Shown piece by piece: positions 21,301 through 32,860 of a stretch of DNA of 64,000 nt (positions are counted from its first letter, which is position 1; every line of letters begins with the position of its first letter). The DNA comes from Setoptus koraiensis (Eukaryota; Arthropoda): assembly GCA_048013815.1 (NCBI GenBank), contig CM106586.1, positions 23,002,001-23,066,000 of the forward strand, read 5' to 3'. The notes below the pieces were generated by a model. That model saw only the letters and a program-made list of their open reading frames with translations, had not been told where the DNA came from and ran no database searches. Position numbers and translations under genes: made by a program.

Positions 21301-23197
21301 TTGTTGCACTGTGCGCATTGTTGTGCTAGCTGATGATGATGCTGGAATCGACTCAAGCTACCAGATAAAACATTAATAAGTCCCGCGTTCTTGGGCTAGC
21401 TGAAGGCAAACGAAAATGTGAGCCGACGACGATGAGGCCAGCCGGCGGATGAGGCGCCTCGCCTTTTAGGGCGCCTAAATACGCACAGCGAACGATCTTT
21501 ATATGCGCGTCATTAACTCCTCCACTCTCGTGCTTCTGCGAGATGTTGCCAGATCCATTGAATCTCTGGCATTTTGTCGTTTAGTTTGTGGCCCCGGCCA
21601 CTCGGCATCGTTTGAGAAATATCCGCACAATGGACGTTCGGTCGGGGGCCGAACTGGCCGGCTCTTAGTTTCAGAAGTGTCGCGCGTTTTTTCGTCGCGA
21701 GCCAGGGGGCTCTGGGCACGAGGAAGTGTGACCGTGTAACCGAGTGCCGCTCGATGGAATGGCCAGCAAAAAAGAATTACACAGATGATGACCGCTACCA
21801 ATTGAGCAATGGGAGAGCGGGGTGGGTGCAGATTTTACAAACTTTTCCTGTGTAAGAGAAACTTTCTCATACTTCTCATAGTTTTCGTGGTTCTGGCGGT
21901 TCTCGCGGTGCTCATAGTTTTCATAGTTATTCTCCTGCAGAGAGCAAACAATTGTAGAAAGGAAAATGATGATTTCTTCTCATATATTCTCCTTTCAATT
22001 TGTTACTCTGGTCATTTCTTTCAAATGTCATGAGCACATGTTGGCTTATTCTTCTCTCCGCTGGCTGTTCTATCGAGCGCCCCCGATAGACTCGCTACAC
22101 TGGCTCGGCCTTTTCTTGGGGGCGCTCGCTGTTTAGGTAGTAGTAAATTATCGCACGAGACAAACGGGCAAACAAATATACAGAATGATATAGAAATATA
22201 TAGAAGAAAAGGATGGATAAGTGGATGCTGGTCTTTCCATGGCAGCACTGTTGCTAGATGAACATCCAGCAAAAATTGCCGCCTCGCAGATCGTGTGTCA
22301 TGCTTGAGGTAATAGTTTTGCTGAAGCACAAACTAACACATATAAAAGAAATGGAAAAAAATTCTCATTTTAAACACTTCTGCTTTCTGCTACATCTTCC
22401 ACAGCGAGCAGACAGTCAGACAGTGCAAAATAGTTGGCCCATTCTTAGACGTTTTTCACTTGTCAATTTGTCATATTTCACTCTCTTCTTTATTCTTTCT
22501 TGTTTTTTGTTGTTGTCGATATTGACTGCGTGACGGGCTGCTGTTGTTGTTGTTGTTGTTGTTGTTGCCATGCTCATTTCACATGGCTACAAGCAATCAA
22601 ACTCATGGCCATTGTTTTGCCTCTAGAATAACATCTCAAGTCAACCTGTTTGTTGCTCAATCTAACTGCTGTTTGTTGCTGTCAAGTTGCAAACGCTAAC
22701 AGTGCCATGTTATGTAATAACGTGTCACGGCACGCAAGCTTTATACAAGCGTTATTATTGTTAATTTAAATTGTGCATTGTATTTGTCTTAATTGCATCA
22801 CTTATTATTGCAGGGCCTGAATATTGGAGTATAAACAGTAATTGGAAATTGTGCGAATTAGGAATGCGACAATCACCAATCAACATTGAATTGGACAAGC
22901 TCCTTTATGATCCCAATCTGGATCCTATAGAAGTGTCTATAGACAAGCCAAAGATTTCTACCACCGCCACCAACAGCAACAACAACAACAACAACAACAA
23001 GCAGCAACAATCTGGCACCAACGCAAAGGTAAGTTGCCCCCAAAATAGCCTCAAGTCGGCCGAGTCGCTTGGCAGTCGACAATGGCGGCAGTGGCGGCAG
23101 TTGGCAGGGGGGAGGGGGAGCTTCTCATAAGATGCACAACTGGCGTCGGGCCCTTAGGCTAATTGGCATCTAATTAGATCTATTCCCCAAGCGTGCT

Positions 23198-23236
<39 letters not shown>

Positions 23237-26200
23237 ATTTGAGCCTGCATGTGGGTATGGGGCCCCATAGTTTGGGGCCAAGAGAGGAGGCCACAATGGC
23301 GAGCAGCAAGTTTGATTTGGTTCTTTTTGGGCAGGCACGAAATCAATATTGGTACCCACTAACTAGTAATAATGGCAAGATGGCAGACGAAGAAAATGAG
23401 TGCCAGCCCCTTTGAGTTATTGATACGGCAACGGTTGATGTAATACTATTTGGTTGCTGTTAGTTAATTCGTCCAATATTGACTAAATGAGCCATATTTA
23501 GTGCCTATAGGCGCCGCGAACATGTAGAGAAAGGGCGATGCGGGCCCATCTCTGGCAGTGGCGTGAGTGCGAATGCAGTTGCTAGAGAGCCGGCGGTAAC
23601 AGCAGCGCCAGGGCAACAACAGCAACGACAACAGCAACGACAACAGCAACGGCAACAACAACGGCAACAACAACGGCAACAACAACAATGGCCGACTGAC
23701 TGAGTGACTGGCAAAGAGAATAATAATAATTGAATAAGCAGAACTAACCATCGCAACTGCATTGCAACAACCTTATGAGTCGGATATAAATGTGCACTGT
23801 GCGATATTGACTCGTATAACGTTACGTCGTACGTGGTGCTCTATTGTGTGTCGTCGATGCATTTCGGCAGCATGGACGGTGCATTACGGACCCGATGAGA
23901 GCACCTAGCGCCTTGTTGTTGTTGCTGCTGTTGCTGTTGTTGCTTGTTACAGATGTTGTTGACGTCAAGGTAGCAGTTGATTCGCTGTTAGCTTGTTTGT
24001 CGTTCACTTGGGCCTCCGTGGCGTCGATGAAGATGCCAAGATGCCGATGCGTTCGACGTCAAGATGCCATGCGTTCGACGCCAAGACAACAAGTGCAACA
24101 GACAACGCCGACGACAAGTCAATCATTTCGTTTGCGCACCGACGAGTCGACTGTGAATTGTAAAGTTTGCCGCTTGAAACGACAATCGACTGTCGTTCTT
24201 TAATTGTATTTAATATAGCGGGCCGGTTGTGAGCTAGTTATTGCATCGCTTCGCATTTAAGTGTGGCCCAATCGCCAATCGCCAATCGCCAATTGCTGAT
24301 TGCCAATGGGGTAGCCGGCTCGACGGAGCCTGTCGAGCCGGCTACTGCTCGAGCCAGAAAATGATCCCATTAGAAGCGCACGGTTGTTATGTAACTTGTA
24401 GTTGCATGCTCATTGTTATATAATGCCACTTTCATTGTTTGCCCCAATGTTTGTCGTCTTCGCTGCTCATGCTCGTGGGTTCGACGCTGCTCAATCGACT
24501 GAACGCAACTAACCAACAAATTGATTATTGTTGTCGCCCTCAATTTCCCTGTGCCCATCAATAGGTCTCAGGTCATCTAATGAACAACGGGCGAGGCATT
24601 GAGTTTTTCATTGATGATCCCAGCGACAGCAACATAGTCAAATCAAATCTATTAAATGGAAATGTTCATGGGCCGGCCAACTCAGTAATTGGCGGCGCCG
24701 ACGCAGCCAAACTATCAGCAAATGGAGCAGATCAATTAAATCAGCTCTATATATTTGAGGGTCCCCTAGCGTACAAGTTTAAATTATACAAACTAGAGTT
24801 GCATGTTAGCAGCAGTGTTAATTCAATTTTAGACGGCCGCTCGCCCGTGGATAATTCGGCCCAAACGGCCAGCACTATTTATAATCACAAGAGCAGTTGC
24901 GAGCACACAATCAGCGGGGGCGCTTTCGACACATTTGTTGGCGAGTTACAATTACACTTTTACAATGTTCAATTGTATAATAGCTACGATGAGAGCGTCA
25001 ACAAACCGAACGCTTTTGCCGCCATCAGTGTGTTTGTCATGATGGACAATGTCGATAGGTCCGCCAACAAGCCATCACAGCAGCAATCAAGCAACGCCAC
25101 AAATAGAAATTATCACTCGCTCGATTTCATATATGACAATGTGAAAAACATCTCAAACAAGGGTAAGTTTTTGTTGTTTCAGGCAAACATTTCCATTGTT
25201 AATTTCAACTAAGTTGAGTTCAAGTTAGTCCAAAGCCAGAGCTAATTACATGTAAATTGTTTTTCTCACTGATTATAATTAACGCCGGCGATATTGGCAC
25301 AATCATTCAATGATCAACGCTCGAATTTGTTCGCAGGCTCCTTCGTGAGAGTGGCCGTAAACGGGGCCGATCTGTTGGAGTTGATAACCACCAAAGACCA
25401 ATATATCACTTATGACGGCTCACTGAATCGTCCACCTTGCAGTGAAAATATTAAATGGATTATTTTAAATAAGGCTCTGCACATGAGACACACTGACTAT
25501 AATGAGATGTTCACTAACATATTGGATGGTGTAGATAACATAAGGCCGACAAAGGCACTGAATAAGCGTCCATTACGTACCAGCATCAACTTTAATCAGC
25601 AATACCAACAACCAAGAAATTGTCGCCATCCATCAAATAGTGTAAGTAAGCGAGCAAAGATTTATTTTTCAACAATTCAATCCTTTTATAATTAGATTAA
25701 CAAGATTTATTTAAGTAATATTTAAGTAATATCATGTGTGTGAGCGAACAGCATACACAGTGTGTCGTATTAGCACTCGGATAGTGATGATTTAGGAATG
25801 ATTTGATGATGATGCCGGCCCGTTACATTGTATAAAGAATGGCTTGATAAATGATTGATAAAATGCTGTGTGCCTCTTGTTTCGTTTTCTTTTTCATTTA
25901 ATTCGGCCCCAAAGCGATCAAATGAAAAGCAGTGGCCGATAGGCGCCACTTGTGTTGTTGACGTTGTTTTTGTCACAATTTACACATCGATGATTCAGCG
26001 GACTGATGGCGACGCTGGTCATCACACACTCGTTGTTAGTTACCAGCACCAGTTATTGTTGGTGTTATTATTATTATTTACCCTATTGCGCAAGATATTC
26101 TATTACCCGGCAACTGTTTGTGTAGTATGTGTGTGTGTAGGACAACAATTGTATCGCCGAGAGAAGTTGTTGGGGATAAAGTCCTAATTGTGTGCCCATC

Positions 26201-26269
26201 GGGCCAGTGTGGGCTAGTGGCGGTGCCAATGACGTGTCAGTGTTGCTGGTCTTTAGTGGGCAAGAGAGC

Positions 26270-26342
<73 letters not shown>

Positions 26343-27350
26343 GAAACAAAATACATTAGAGGCTCGGGGGCCAGAATCAAACAAAAATCACTTAACGAAC
26401 GAGTAAGTGACCAGTAACTCGAGTTTAATCTTGTTCTGTTTACGAGCGCGCCGCTAAACAGCGCCAAATCTGTTGACCAGTGTTGTGCACTATGGAAACT
26501 GACAAATGTTGCCCACGCTGTTTAGTTACATCACCGCATGGCTGTAGACCATTAGAGGGGTCCCTGTCTCGCACTGGCATCACTATCATCAGCAATCAAG
26601 TATAACCGCCAGTATATGGTTTAGTTTATTCTTTTAGGGCCCGGCCAGCGGCCAAGTGTTGATCGTGGCGCATCCGCCGAAGAGAATAATCTCTATCCTT
26701 ATTATTGCTATTGCTATCATCAAGTCGAATGAAAATGCCCGCGCTACTCGCTGCACGATGAATCAATCTCAGCTTCCTTCCGCTTTGCCAAGTTGCTTGC
26801 GAGAGTTGCCAGAGTTTGTAGTTCTGTTCGCTGGGGCTACGTCGATGTCGATGAGAGAGAGAGAGAGAGAGAGAGTTGAGCGAACATATCGATCAATCAC
26901 CGGCAGCCACAAGCGCGCAAAATGCATTTACAATTTTACACAAACCTCAAATTTTACTCAAACCTCAAATTTCACTCAAACCCAAACTTGACCGTCTTTC
27001 GCTTCACTTTGGCGCTTATCTCGACCCACCAAACGCTCGCAGAACAACAAAAAATGCATAGATAATCCGGACACCGAGGTCAAGAAGTCCAGCAAAAAGA
27101 TTGACAACTTTGATAAGAACAACCGAACACCACCCGCCGGCATGTATTGTCAATCTAAGCCAAGGTTCACCTATCAGAGTGAGTATGAATCAGCGATCAT
27201 TTATTGGCGCAACACTCACCTATTTAGTCATGACCATTCGTAATTGACTTTGTTCCCTCTATTGTCTTTGCTTGAATTGATGGCTCTTTGCTTGCGGTTC
27301 GTCCAGTCAACGAAGCCCTGGAACAATTGAAACTTTACCCGTCATCGTGA
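18312..27350 (+). CDS. Carbonic anhydrase-related protein, CA10/CA11-like
   Basis: Six exons: 18312-18501, 22814-23028, 24565-25162, 25337-25641, 27043-27178 and 27307-27350, all with GT/AG ends and matching phases, giving 495 residues. A signal peptide (LIVVAMVSSFLLNN) starts the protein. Matches to vertebrate CA10/CA11: WWSYDG; YWSINSNWKLC then RQSPINIE; GGAFDTFVGELQLHFYN; ITYDGSLNRPPCSENIKWII; and LRTSINF. By eye the zinc ligands are degenerate: His94 is Glu213, His96 is kept as His215 and His119 is Gln264, so it should be catalytically dead, as known for this group. Several Asn/Ser-rich loops (exons 2, 3 and 5) enlarge it beyond the usual about 330 residues. Family role: secreted, neural; vertebrate members bind neurexins. 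The 4.3-kb first intron may carry regulatory DNA. Confidence 0.9.
22074..22128. repeat. GC-rich inverted repeat in CARP intron 1
   Basis: CGAGCGCCCCC at 22074-22084 pairs perfectly with GGGGGCGCTCG at 22118-22128 around a 33-nt loop. It lies in an otherwise AT-rich intron. Confidence 0.6.
23201..23234. repeat. (GT)n microsatellite
   Basis: Seventeen uninterrupted GT units in intron 2 of the CARP gene. Confidence 0.9.
23612..23688. repeat. 12-bp tandem repeat (CAACRRCAACAR type)
   Basis: About six units of a 12-bp repeat, variants of CGACAACAGCAA and CGGCAACAACAA, in intron 2 of the CARP gene. It yields Leu/Cys-rich minus-strand open frames that are not genes. Confidence 0.75.
24311..24345. 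repeat. Perfect 14-bp hairpin in CARP intron 2
   Basis: GTAGCCGGCTCGAC at 24311-24324 is followed by a 7-nt loop (GGAGCCT) and its exact reverse complement at 24332-24345. Just upstream is a short run of CGCCAAT repeats (about 24269-24293). Confidence 0.85.
26269..26335. repeat. (GA)n microsatellite
   Basis: Over 30 GA units in intron 4 of the CARP gene; a shorter GA run lies at about 26854-26875. Confidence 0.95.
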
Positions 27351-27593
27351 ACTCGAAATCTCTGCGTGTATGCGCCAAATCAAATCATATCACCAGAAAC
27401 CAAACCACCATACAACCAGAACACCTGAAACAAACGTTGCTAGACTATTATTATTGGACCACCGTCTAATTCAAGCCAGTGTTTACGTTCGCTAAATAGA
27501 CAACAGCAACAGCAAATCAAGAGTGAAGAATCTCCACATTGTACATAATAATATGGCACGTACTTAAACCACACAAATGATACAATAAAGGGA

Positions 27594-27599
27594 TTTTCT
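27594..27599 (+). terminator. Poly(A) signal of the CARP gene
   Basis: AATAAA 244 bp after the stop codon at 27350. Confidence 0.65.
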
Positions 27600-28740
27600 C
27601 AAGCTTTTCAGACTAACTGTATAACTGTATAGCATTTGTTGAGGTGAAGAAACGAAGCGTAAACTGGTAACAATTTACTTGATACATTGTACACACTGAT
27701 GGTCTTTTCGAGCCGCACTGCTGGCGCTATTTGGCCCCACTATTCTAGCCCGACCACAATTGCAGATATCAGAGCTGCAGATATCAAAGTTGCCAATATC
27801 AAAGCTGCTAGTCTCAATTGTTGTTTAATGAGTTAATCTCGTGGCCGCTCGTGGAAGCGCCCGTGGAAGCGCCCGCCTCTGCCGATGGTCGGTTCCAATT
27901 GTTTGGGTCAATTAGGTGACTTACCAGCAAATACCGGCAAATATCAGCGAATGATTGGTGGCGCGAGTCAACAGAATGAGAAGCGCAATACATAATCGCC
28001 GGCTCACTGGATTCAAGCCGCACACGCACAGACTGTTGTGAATTTTTGTCTTACCGTGTCGCTCGGTAGTGGGCACTAATTGTCACAATCAAGACTAGTA
28101 GCTTACAGTTAATAGTAATTGATTTGGGCTGATTTAGCAAAAATGACGGCCACCGATGATCGTACGTGCATCGGCAACGGTTGACAACGGTTGTGAGACG
28201 GTGGCTCGATCGAGGCGACAGTCGGCAAGCGTCAGACGTTACTACATTAATAGACATCAAAAGATGAATTGGAGATTATCGACAATAGATTGCAATTACG
28301 ATGATGATGATGATGATACAGAAAAACTGATACAGATCTGATCTGACCTAGTCATGTGATTGTCCGCTTGGTGCGTGAGAGTCACATGACGGCCAGACGT
28401 CATGTGTGAGCCAGCTAGCTCGCGCTTACACACCCCGCTTCTCAGCTGAGCAACTGTCAGCACTGACAAGTGACAGATGGAGAGAGCTGTGGGATTAACA
28501 TTGTAAATTGGGCATTGTCGTCGTTGATGTCGTTGTACTATTCAGTCAGTGCAATGTTACATCGTCGAAGTATCAGCATCGAGTGATGATGGCATGACCG
28601 CACTTATGTAATCATTATGCAAAACACATTGGTCGACGGCATCACAAATTGAAATCTGATTGAATGCCCTGCTTTGTGAGAAATACCCCGCCGAGACTGA
28701 GTTCGCGCGAGGGTATTCGCTGACGGTTTGTTCGCGGCGG

Positions 28741-28782
28741 GGAACAAACTCGGCGGCACGGGGAACAAACTCGGCGGCACGG
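28741..28782. repeat. 21-bp tandem duplication
   Basis: Two identical copies of a 21-bp unit beginning GGAACAAACTCGGCGG, at 28741-28761 and 28762-28782. Confidence 0.85.
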
Positions 28783-29350
28783 GGGGGACGGGACGGCGTA
28801 GGAGTGCGGCGGCGGCGGCGGCCAGCCAGAAACTTCCCTTGGCAAACACACACACTAAAGCCGCTTGTTAGTCGCAGTTGTCGACGAGCAAGCGTAACAG
28901 TCTAATAGCAATTCACTATTAGCAAATGAATTATGGCGAAGTGCATGCCGTTGTTAGCAATGATACAAAAATAAATAAATATTGCCCATGGATGGCGCAT
29001 GTTTGCGAGCTGTCACTGGCTCAACAGGCACTGTCATAGCACGGTACAGAGTGAGAGATACAGTTTGACAGCGACGGCTAGTGTCAGTTGCCCTTGGCGC
29101 CGGCGCCGCCGCTACACAGCGCACAACTGTCATTATCACACTCTCTTCCCCCGTTGGCGCATGCATGGATAATGTGCGCGTCGTGCACAGCTACCGCATA
29201 CTGCGTTGCCTAGCCGCCACTATTGCAGGTTTTTCCACGGTGAGCAGCGTGTTGCGTTGCGCTGTACAAACACTGATGACGCACACCCTTTTTGCTCTTT
29301 GTGTCTCTATGCTCCCCATTACCAACTGTCTCATGGAGGCAACTCTGCCG

Positions 29351-29390
29351 ACGCAACGCGACGCAACGCGATGCAACGCGATGCGACGCT
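29351..29390. repeat. 10-bp tandem repeat
   Basis: Four units of ACGCAACGCG and close variants. Confidence 0.8.
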
Positions 29391-29594
29391 GCTCTCATAG
29401 GCGACGCTCTCATCCGACAAGCGGCCTGTGGAAACAGGTTGTCGTCAGCCACTGTGAGCTGTGGCTGCTTAAAAACGCCACCTAGACTCGGGCTTCCAGA
29501 GTAGATTGTGTGTGTGTGCGTAAATGGTAAATGGCGTATATGTCTTAATGGCAATAATTTGCGCACTTGTTCTGCATTCTGACACGCCATTTCA

Positions 29595-29702
29595 CATACT
29601 GTTCAGCATACTGTTCGGCATACTGTTCAGTGCACTGTTGAGTGTACTGTTCGGTGCACTGTTCGGTGCACTGTTCGGTGCACTGTTCAGCATACTGTAC
29701 AG
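29595..29702. repeat. 12-bp minisatellite, nine units
   Basis: Nine consecutive 12-bp units, variants of TGCACTGTTCGG and CATACTGTTCAG. The plus-strand translation reads as repeated LFGA/LFSI tetrapeptides, which looks like a membrane protein but is only the repeat. Confidence 0.9.
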
Positions 29703-29754
29703 TATGCAGTTGTGGACAGCTTGCCAATGCTGCCGGTGCTGCGGTTGTAACAGT

Positions 29755-29818
29755 GCTCACGTAGCCGCTTTCGGCACACAACCACCGTGTGTGCCGAAGC
29801 GGCGCGCACGCCGTGAGC
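29755..29818. repeat. 64-nt imperfect hairpin
   Basis: Inner stem of 16 bp with one bulged T (arms 29764-29780 and 29788-29803, loop ACCACCG) and an outer 7-bp stem (GCTCACG at 29755-29761 with CGTGAGC at 29812-29818) across a small asymmetric internal loop. It lies upstream of the fatty-acid-binding protein gene. Confidence 0.7.
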
Positions 29819-29938
29819 AACGTGCGCGCATAAGGGTGTGCCCGGCGATCAGCGCGCTGCTGCTGCTGCCGCAACTGTGAGTCAGTTGCACTTTCATCGA
29901 TGCATATATGCTCTCTTTATCTGATGATGCAAACACAC

Positions 29939-29965
29939 ATAAATAGCCACAAATCCCTATCAGTG
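29939..29965 (+). promoter_or_regulatory. Core promoter of the FABP gene
   Basis: TATA-like ATAAATAG at 29939-29946 is followed at 29960-29965 by TCAGTG, the arthropod initiator consensus, about 20 bp further on. The predicted leader to the ATG at 30102 is about 140 bp and includes an (AC) run. Confidence 0.6.
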
Positions 29966-30101
29966 ACTCTTATTGATTCTCCATCGCTCCTGTCGATATC
30001 ACACACACACACACGCACGCACTCACTCATCCACTTGTCTCATACAATCAGTAATTAATTACATCAACCAAGCTAATTTAAGCTAATTAATAACAGCAAC
30101 A

Positions 30102-30687
30102 ATGGCTGAATTTGTCGGAACATACACATTCAAGAAGGACGACGGAAAATTCGACGAATTTCTCAAGGCCTTAAGTGAGTTGTCTCTCTCTCTCTCTCTC
30201 TCCAACTGCCCAACTATCCACTTGACCATCTCGGCAGCACACTAACCAATCACTAACTCTCGTCCCGTCTGTCACACAATGTGCCAACACAATAACGTGC
30301 TTACATAATAACATGACGTAACGCAACGTCACATAACATAACCTCACGCAACGCAACCCAGATGTCAGCTTTGTCACCAGAAAGGTGGCCTCAAACGTGA
30401 CGCCCAAGGTGGAGATTTCGTACGCCGACGACGGAACCATCAGCTTCAAGACAGTGTCCACATTCAAGACACAAGAGTTGGTATTCAAACTAGGAGAGGA
30501 GATCGAAGAAAAAAGAATGGACGGTGTCACTTGTAAGACCGTGTTCACCAAAGACGGCAACAAGCTTATCCAAGAACAAAAAGGTGAGCCGCCTTGCACA
30601 ATCACTAGAGAATTTGTCGACGACAAGATGATTGCGACATGCAAATGCGACACTGTCACCACTGTACGTGAATACGCCAAAGTCTAA
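30102..30687 (+). CDS. Fatty-acid-binding protein (mite group-13 allergen-like)
   Basis: Two exons, 30102-30174 and 30362-30687, joined in phase (GCCTTAA/GTGAGT to CAACCCAG/ATGTC), giving 132 residues, the standard FABP length. The N-terminus FVGTYTFKKDDGKFDEFLKAL is the usual first strand plus helix-turn-helix lid. Strand motifs VEISYADDGTISFKTVSTFK and FKLGEEIEEKRMDG follow. The C-terminal VREY keeps the Arg-x-Tyr pair that binds the fatty-acid carboxylate in this family. By memory it is closer to mite group-13 FABPs than to insect ones. Cytosolic lipid carrier. The single early intron is where one often sits in this family. Poly(A) signals at 30806 and 30823. Confidence 0.95.
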
Positions 30688-30805
30688 ACAACACCAACAA
30701 TCAATCAACAACAACAACAACAATAATCTTTGATAATCATAAGCCGCTTATGAATGCTCACGTGCTGGATAATTCTAGATAATACTGAATATTTTTATTA
30801 TTACC

Positions 30806-30828
30806 AATAAACGTTTAACTACAATAAA
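30806..30828 (+). terminator. Tandem poly(A) signals of the FABP gene
   Basis: AATAAA at 30806-30811 and 30823-30828, about 120 bp after the stop. Confidence 0.75.
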
Positions 30829-31681
30829 CACACACACGTTACAATCTACCTGCAACCAGCCTGCCTGATTGCGCAATGTCGCTCACAATGTCAATCCTCA
30901 GTCGATGCCGGGCCATTTCGCCTAAATGTAATACCTAATGTAGATGAATTTATGCGTTGTTAAATTGTTCAATCATTTATGCAAATCATAATGCACTTTG
31001 CATTGTCACTTTAATTATGAAAGTTTCATATATGGTGACTACCACAGTGTGTGGGCGTGCCGAGCGCAAATTTTGTGCTTTGAAATTGGCGCCAAACACA
31101 TTCGGCGACCACTTTCGCCCCCGCCTCAGCGCGCCACCCCCGACACACATCTGCACCTCGCACAACCTCACAGCGGTAGAAACAATTTTCGCTCGCTGAT
31201 CGTGAATGTGTGGCTCAAAGCGTGTAAATGTGTTCACACATTGAACCGAATGTTGATGATGCGCATGCCACAGGCACACTGCACATTGCTGCTGCAGCAG
31301 CAGAACAAAGCCACTAGTGGGGGTAGCGTTTCTGCGGCCGTGGCGGTTAAACGAGCGTCGTCCCGGGGGACACGAACACTCAGAAACGGGGGAAGAGAAG
31401 TGGATGGCACAAACAAAGACTGTCCGCTGCCTTTCGCTGCCATCAACTGTATCGGATTGCTTGGGAGCGTCTCAACCTCAATATTATTATTACTATTATT
31501 ATTATATATCATATTATCATCTATTACTATTAGTATGCATCTGTAGACGACGATATCACCTTATCCGCATCACCATTAGCAACATATACCCAATATATTT
31601 TGCATGTATTGGTCGTCTTTGAGATAACCGTCGAGTGTGTTCGAATATACATTTGGACGCACATACTAAAACATATTCAAC
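30829..31681. other. Intergenic region
   Basis: No gene recognised. It holds a small GC-rich part (about 31060-31430) and the leader of the DIX-like gene. Overlapping open frames on both strands at 30986-31546 lack protein-like features. Confidence 0.4.
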
Positions 31682-32623
31682 ATGTCGGACCTTCCAAAAG
31701 ACTACAGCCTGTACGATGCTCACGACTACGGGAGTCCCTCGCCTCACAAATTGGTATCGCCGCCAAAGCCTGCCCCGAGAACGATGCCCAGGTCCATGAC
31801 ACATAAACGAGAGGGGAAGCTTCCTACGCGTTACAATGAGGAGGAATTGTCGCCTCAGCAATTCATGCCACAATCACCATTTCATTCATTTCAATCCTCT
31901 AAGCAACAGAACAATCAACAATTGACAACACAACAGCAGCAGCAACAGCAACAACAAAACAACAATAGCAGCATCATCAACAACCAGCACCCATTCAATG
32001 TACTTGTCGGTCACCAATACAAACCCTGCCGATCTGTGCAGCCTTCCACTAGTGAACTCAGGAGGGATCATCCGCATAGATTTAGCGACAACTGTCATCC
32101 ATTGTCGCAACCTGACCCTAAAGATCAGGAAAGGTTCATGGAGAAGGTTGTGGCAAAATTGCAAGCACTTAAAAATGACAGTGCCTCCAATACCTCGAAA
32201 CACAATTTTGACATGCCCAGCTGCCAGGCCGAAAGAGGTCACGACGTTTTAGACAAGCATTTTAATAATCATTTTACTACAAACCATAGATCATCTCGAA
32301 GCCTGAAAAAGAGTAGAAACGAGCCTTTTGGCCGACACAATCCTATCAAGGCTCATTGTACCTATGTAGAGTTTGATGGTGCCAAGAAGACAGAAATCAC
32401 TAAGTATCTAATTAAGCCAAGATCAAATACGTTACATGACCTTAAAAGAGAGTTGCCCACAATATCTGAAGGCAGTAAATTATACTTCAAGAACCAAGAC
32501 AATATACTAGAGCAGGCAGACAATGAGGAACAACAACTTCACACCTTTAAAGACAAGGATGGATCCGATATTATCATGTGCGAAATAGTAGTCCCCAGGA
32601 CAAATGTTCCAAGATTGAATTAA
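31682..32623 (+). CDS. DIX-domain-like protein, possibly a divergent RGS-less Axin relative
   Basis: 313 residues, single exon. An N-terminal region rich in Pro and Ser is followed by a poly-Gln/Asn tract (about 78-105). A short helix, DQERFMEKVVAKLQAL, resembles the segment after the RGS domain of Axin (EPQKFAEELIHRLEAV in vertebrates). The C-terminus (about 226-306) fits a DIX fold: CTYVEFDGAKKTEITKYLI, TLHDLKREL, SKLYFKNQDN and DGSDIIMCEIV line up with the strand and helix order of DIX domains. If right, it would polymerise with Axin or Dishevelled in Wnt/beta-catenin signalling in the cytosol. There is no RGS domain and no clear beta-catenin-binding motif in this frame. The domain call rests on pattern, not on strong identity; an unrelated ubiquitin-like fold (PB1) remains possible. 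Confidence 0.5.
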   Translation: MSDLPKDYSLYDAHDYGSPSPHKLVSPPKPAPRTMPRSMTHKREGKLPTRYNEEELSPQQFMPQSPFHSFQSSKQQNNQQLTTQQQQQQQQQNNNSSIINNQHPFNVLVGHQYKPCRSVQPSTSELRRDHPHRFSDNCHPLSQPDPKDQERFMEKVVAKLQALKNDSASNTSKHNFDMPSCQAERGHDVLDKHFNNHFTTNHRSSRSLKKSRNEPFGRHNPIKAHCTYVEFDGAKKTEITKYLIKPRSNTLHDLKRELPTISEGSKLYFKNQDNILEQADNEEQQLHTFKDKDGSDIIMCEIVVPRTNVPRLN

Positions 32624-32860
32624 ATAAATTCATGAATTCAATCATGGATACGTAACTAAGAACTTCCAAATCCAGGAGAATAACTTGCTGTGTGATGTCT
32701 GAGTGCACCAGTTTCTCGCAATTTATCCTATAATTTTCAAACAGATCAACAGCCTTGCTTACCGTTTGTGTTGTTTTAAAACTTTTTATTACTATTCAAC
32801 AGAGAGGCTCTTTTTTCGCAAAAAAAGCAAATATTACAGCTCAGTTTCGTTTGAAGGTTC

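Larger units (their letters stand above)
27600..29938. other. GC-richer intergenic region with tandem repeats and hairpins
   Basis: No coding gene recognised in this 2.3 kb. Base composition rises above that of the neighbours around 28.6-29.9 kb, and short tandem repeats of 10, 12 and 21 bp plus a 64-nt hairpin are packed together (listed separately). The open frames here on both strands are translations of these repeats. Confidence 0.5.

Noticed and set aside
29524-29880. 118-codon plus frame with hydrophobic repeats
   Set aside because: Produced by the 12-bp minisatellite; no start context, no conserved domain and runs into Arg-rich antisense-like sequence.
30171-30680. 169-codon minus frame opposite the FABP gene
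   Set aside because: Antisense shadow of the FABP exon and its (CT)n intron start.
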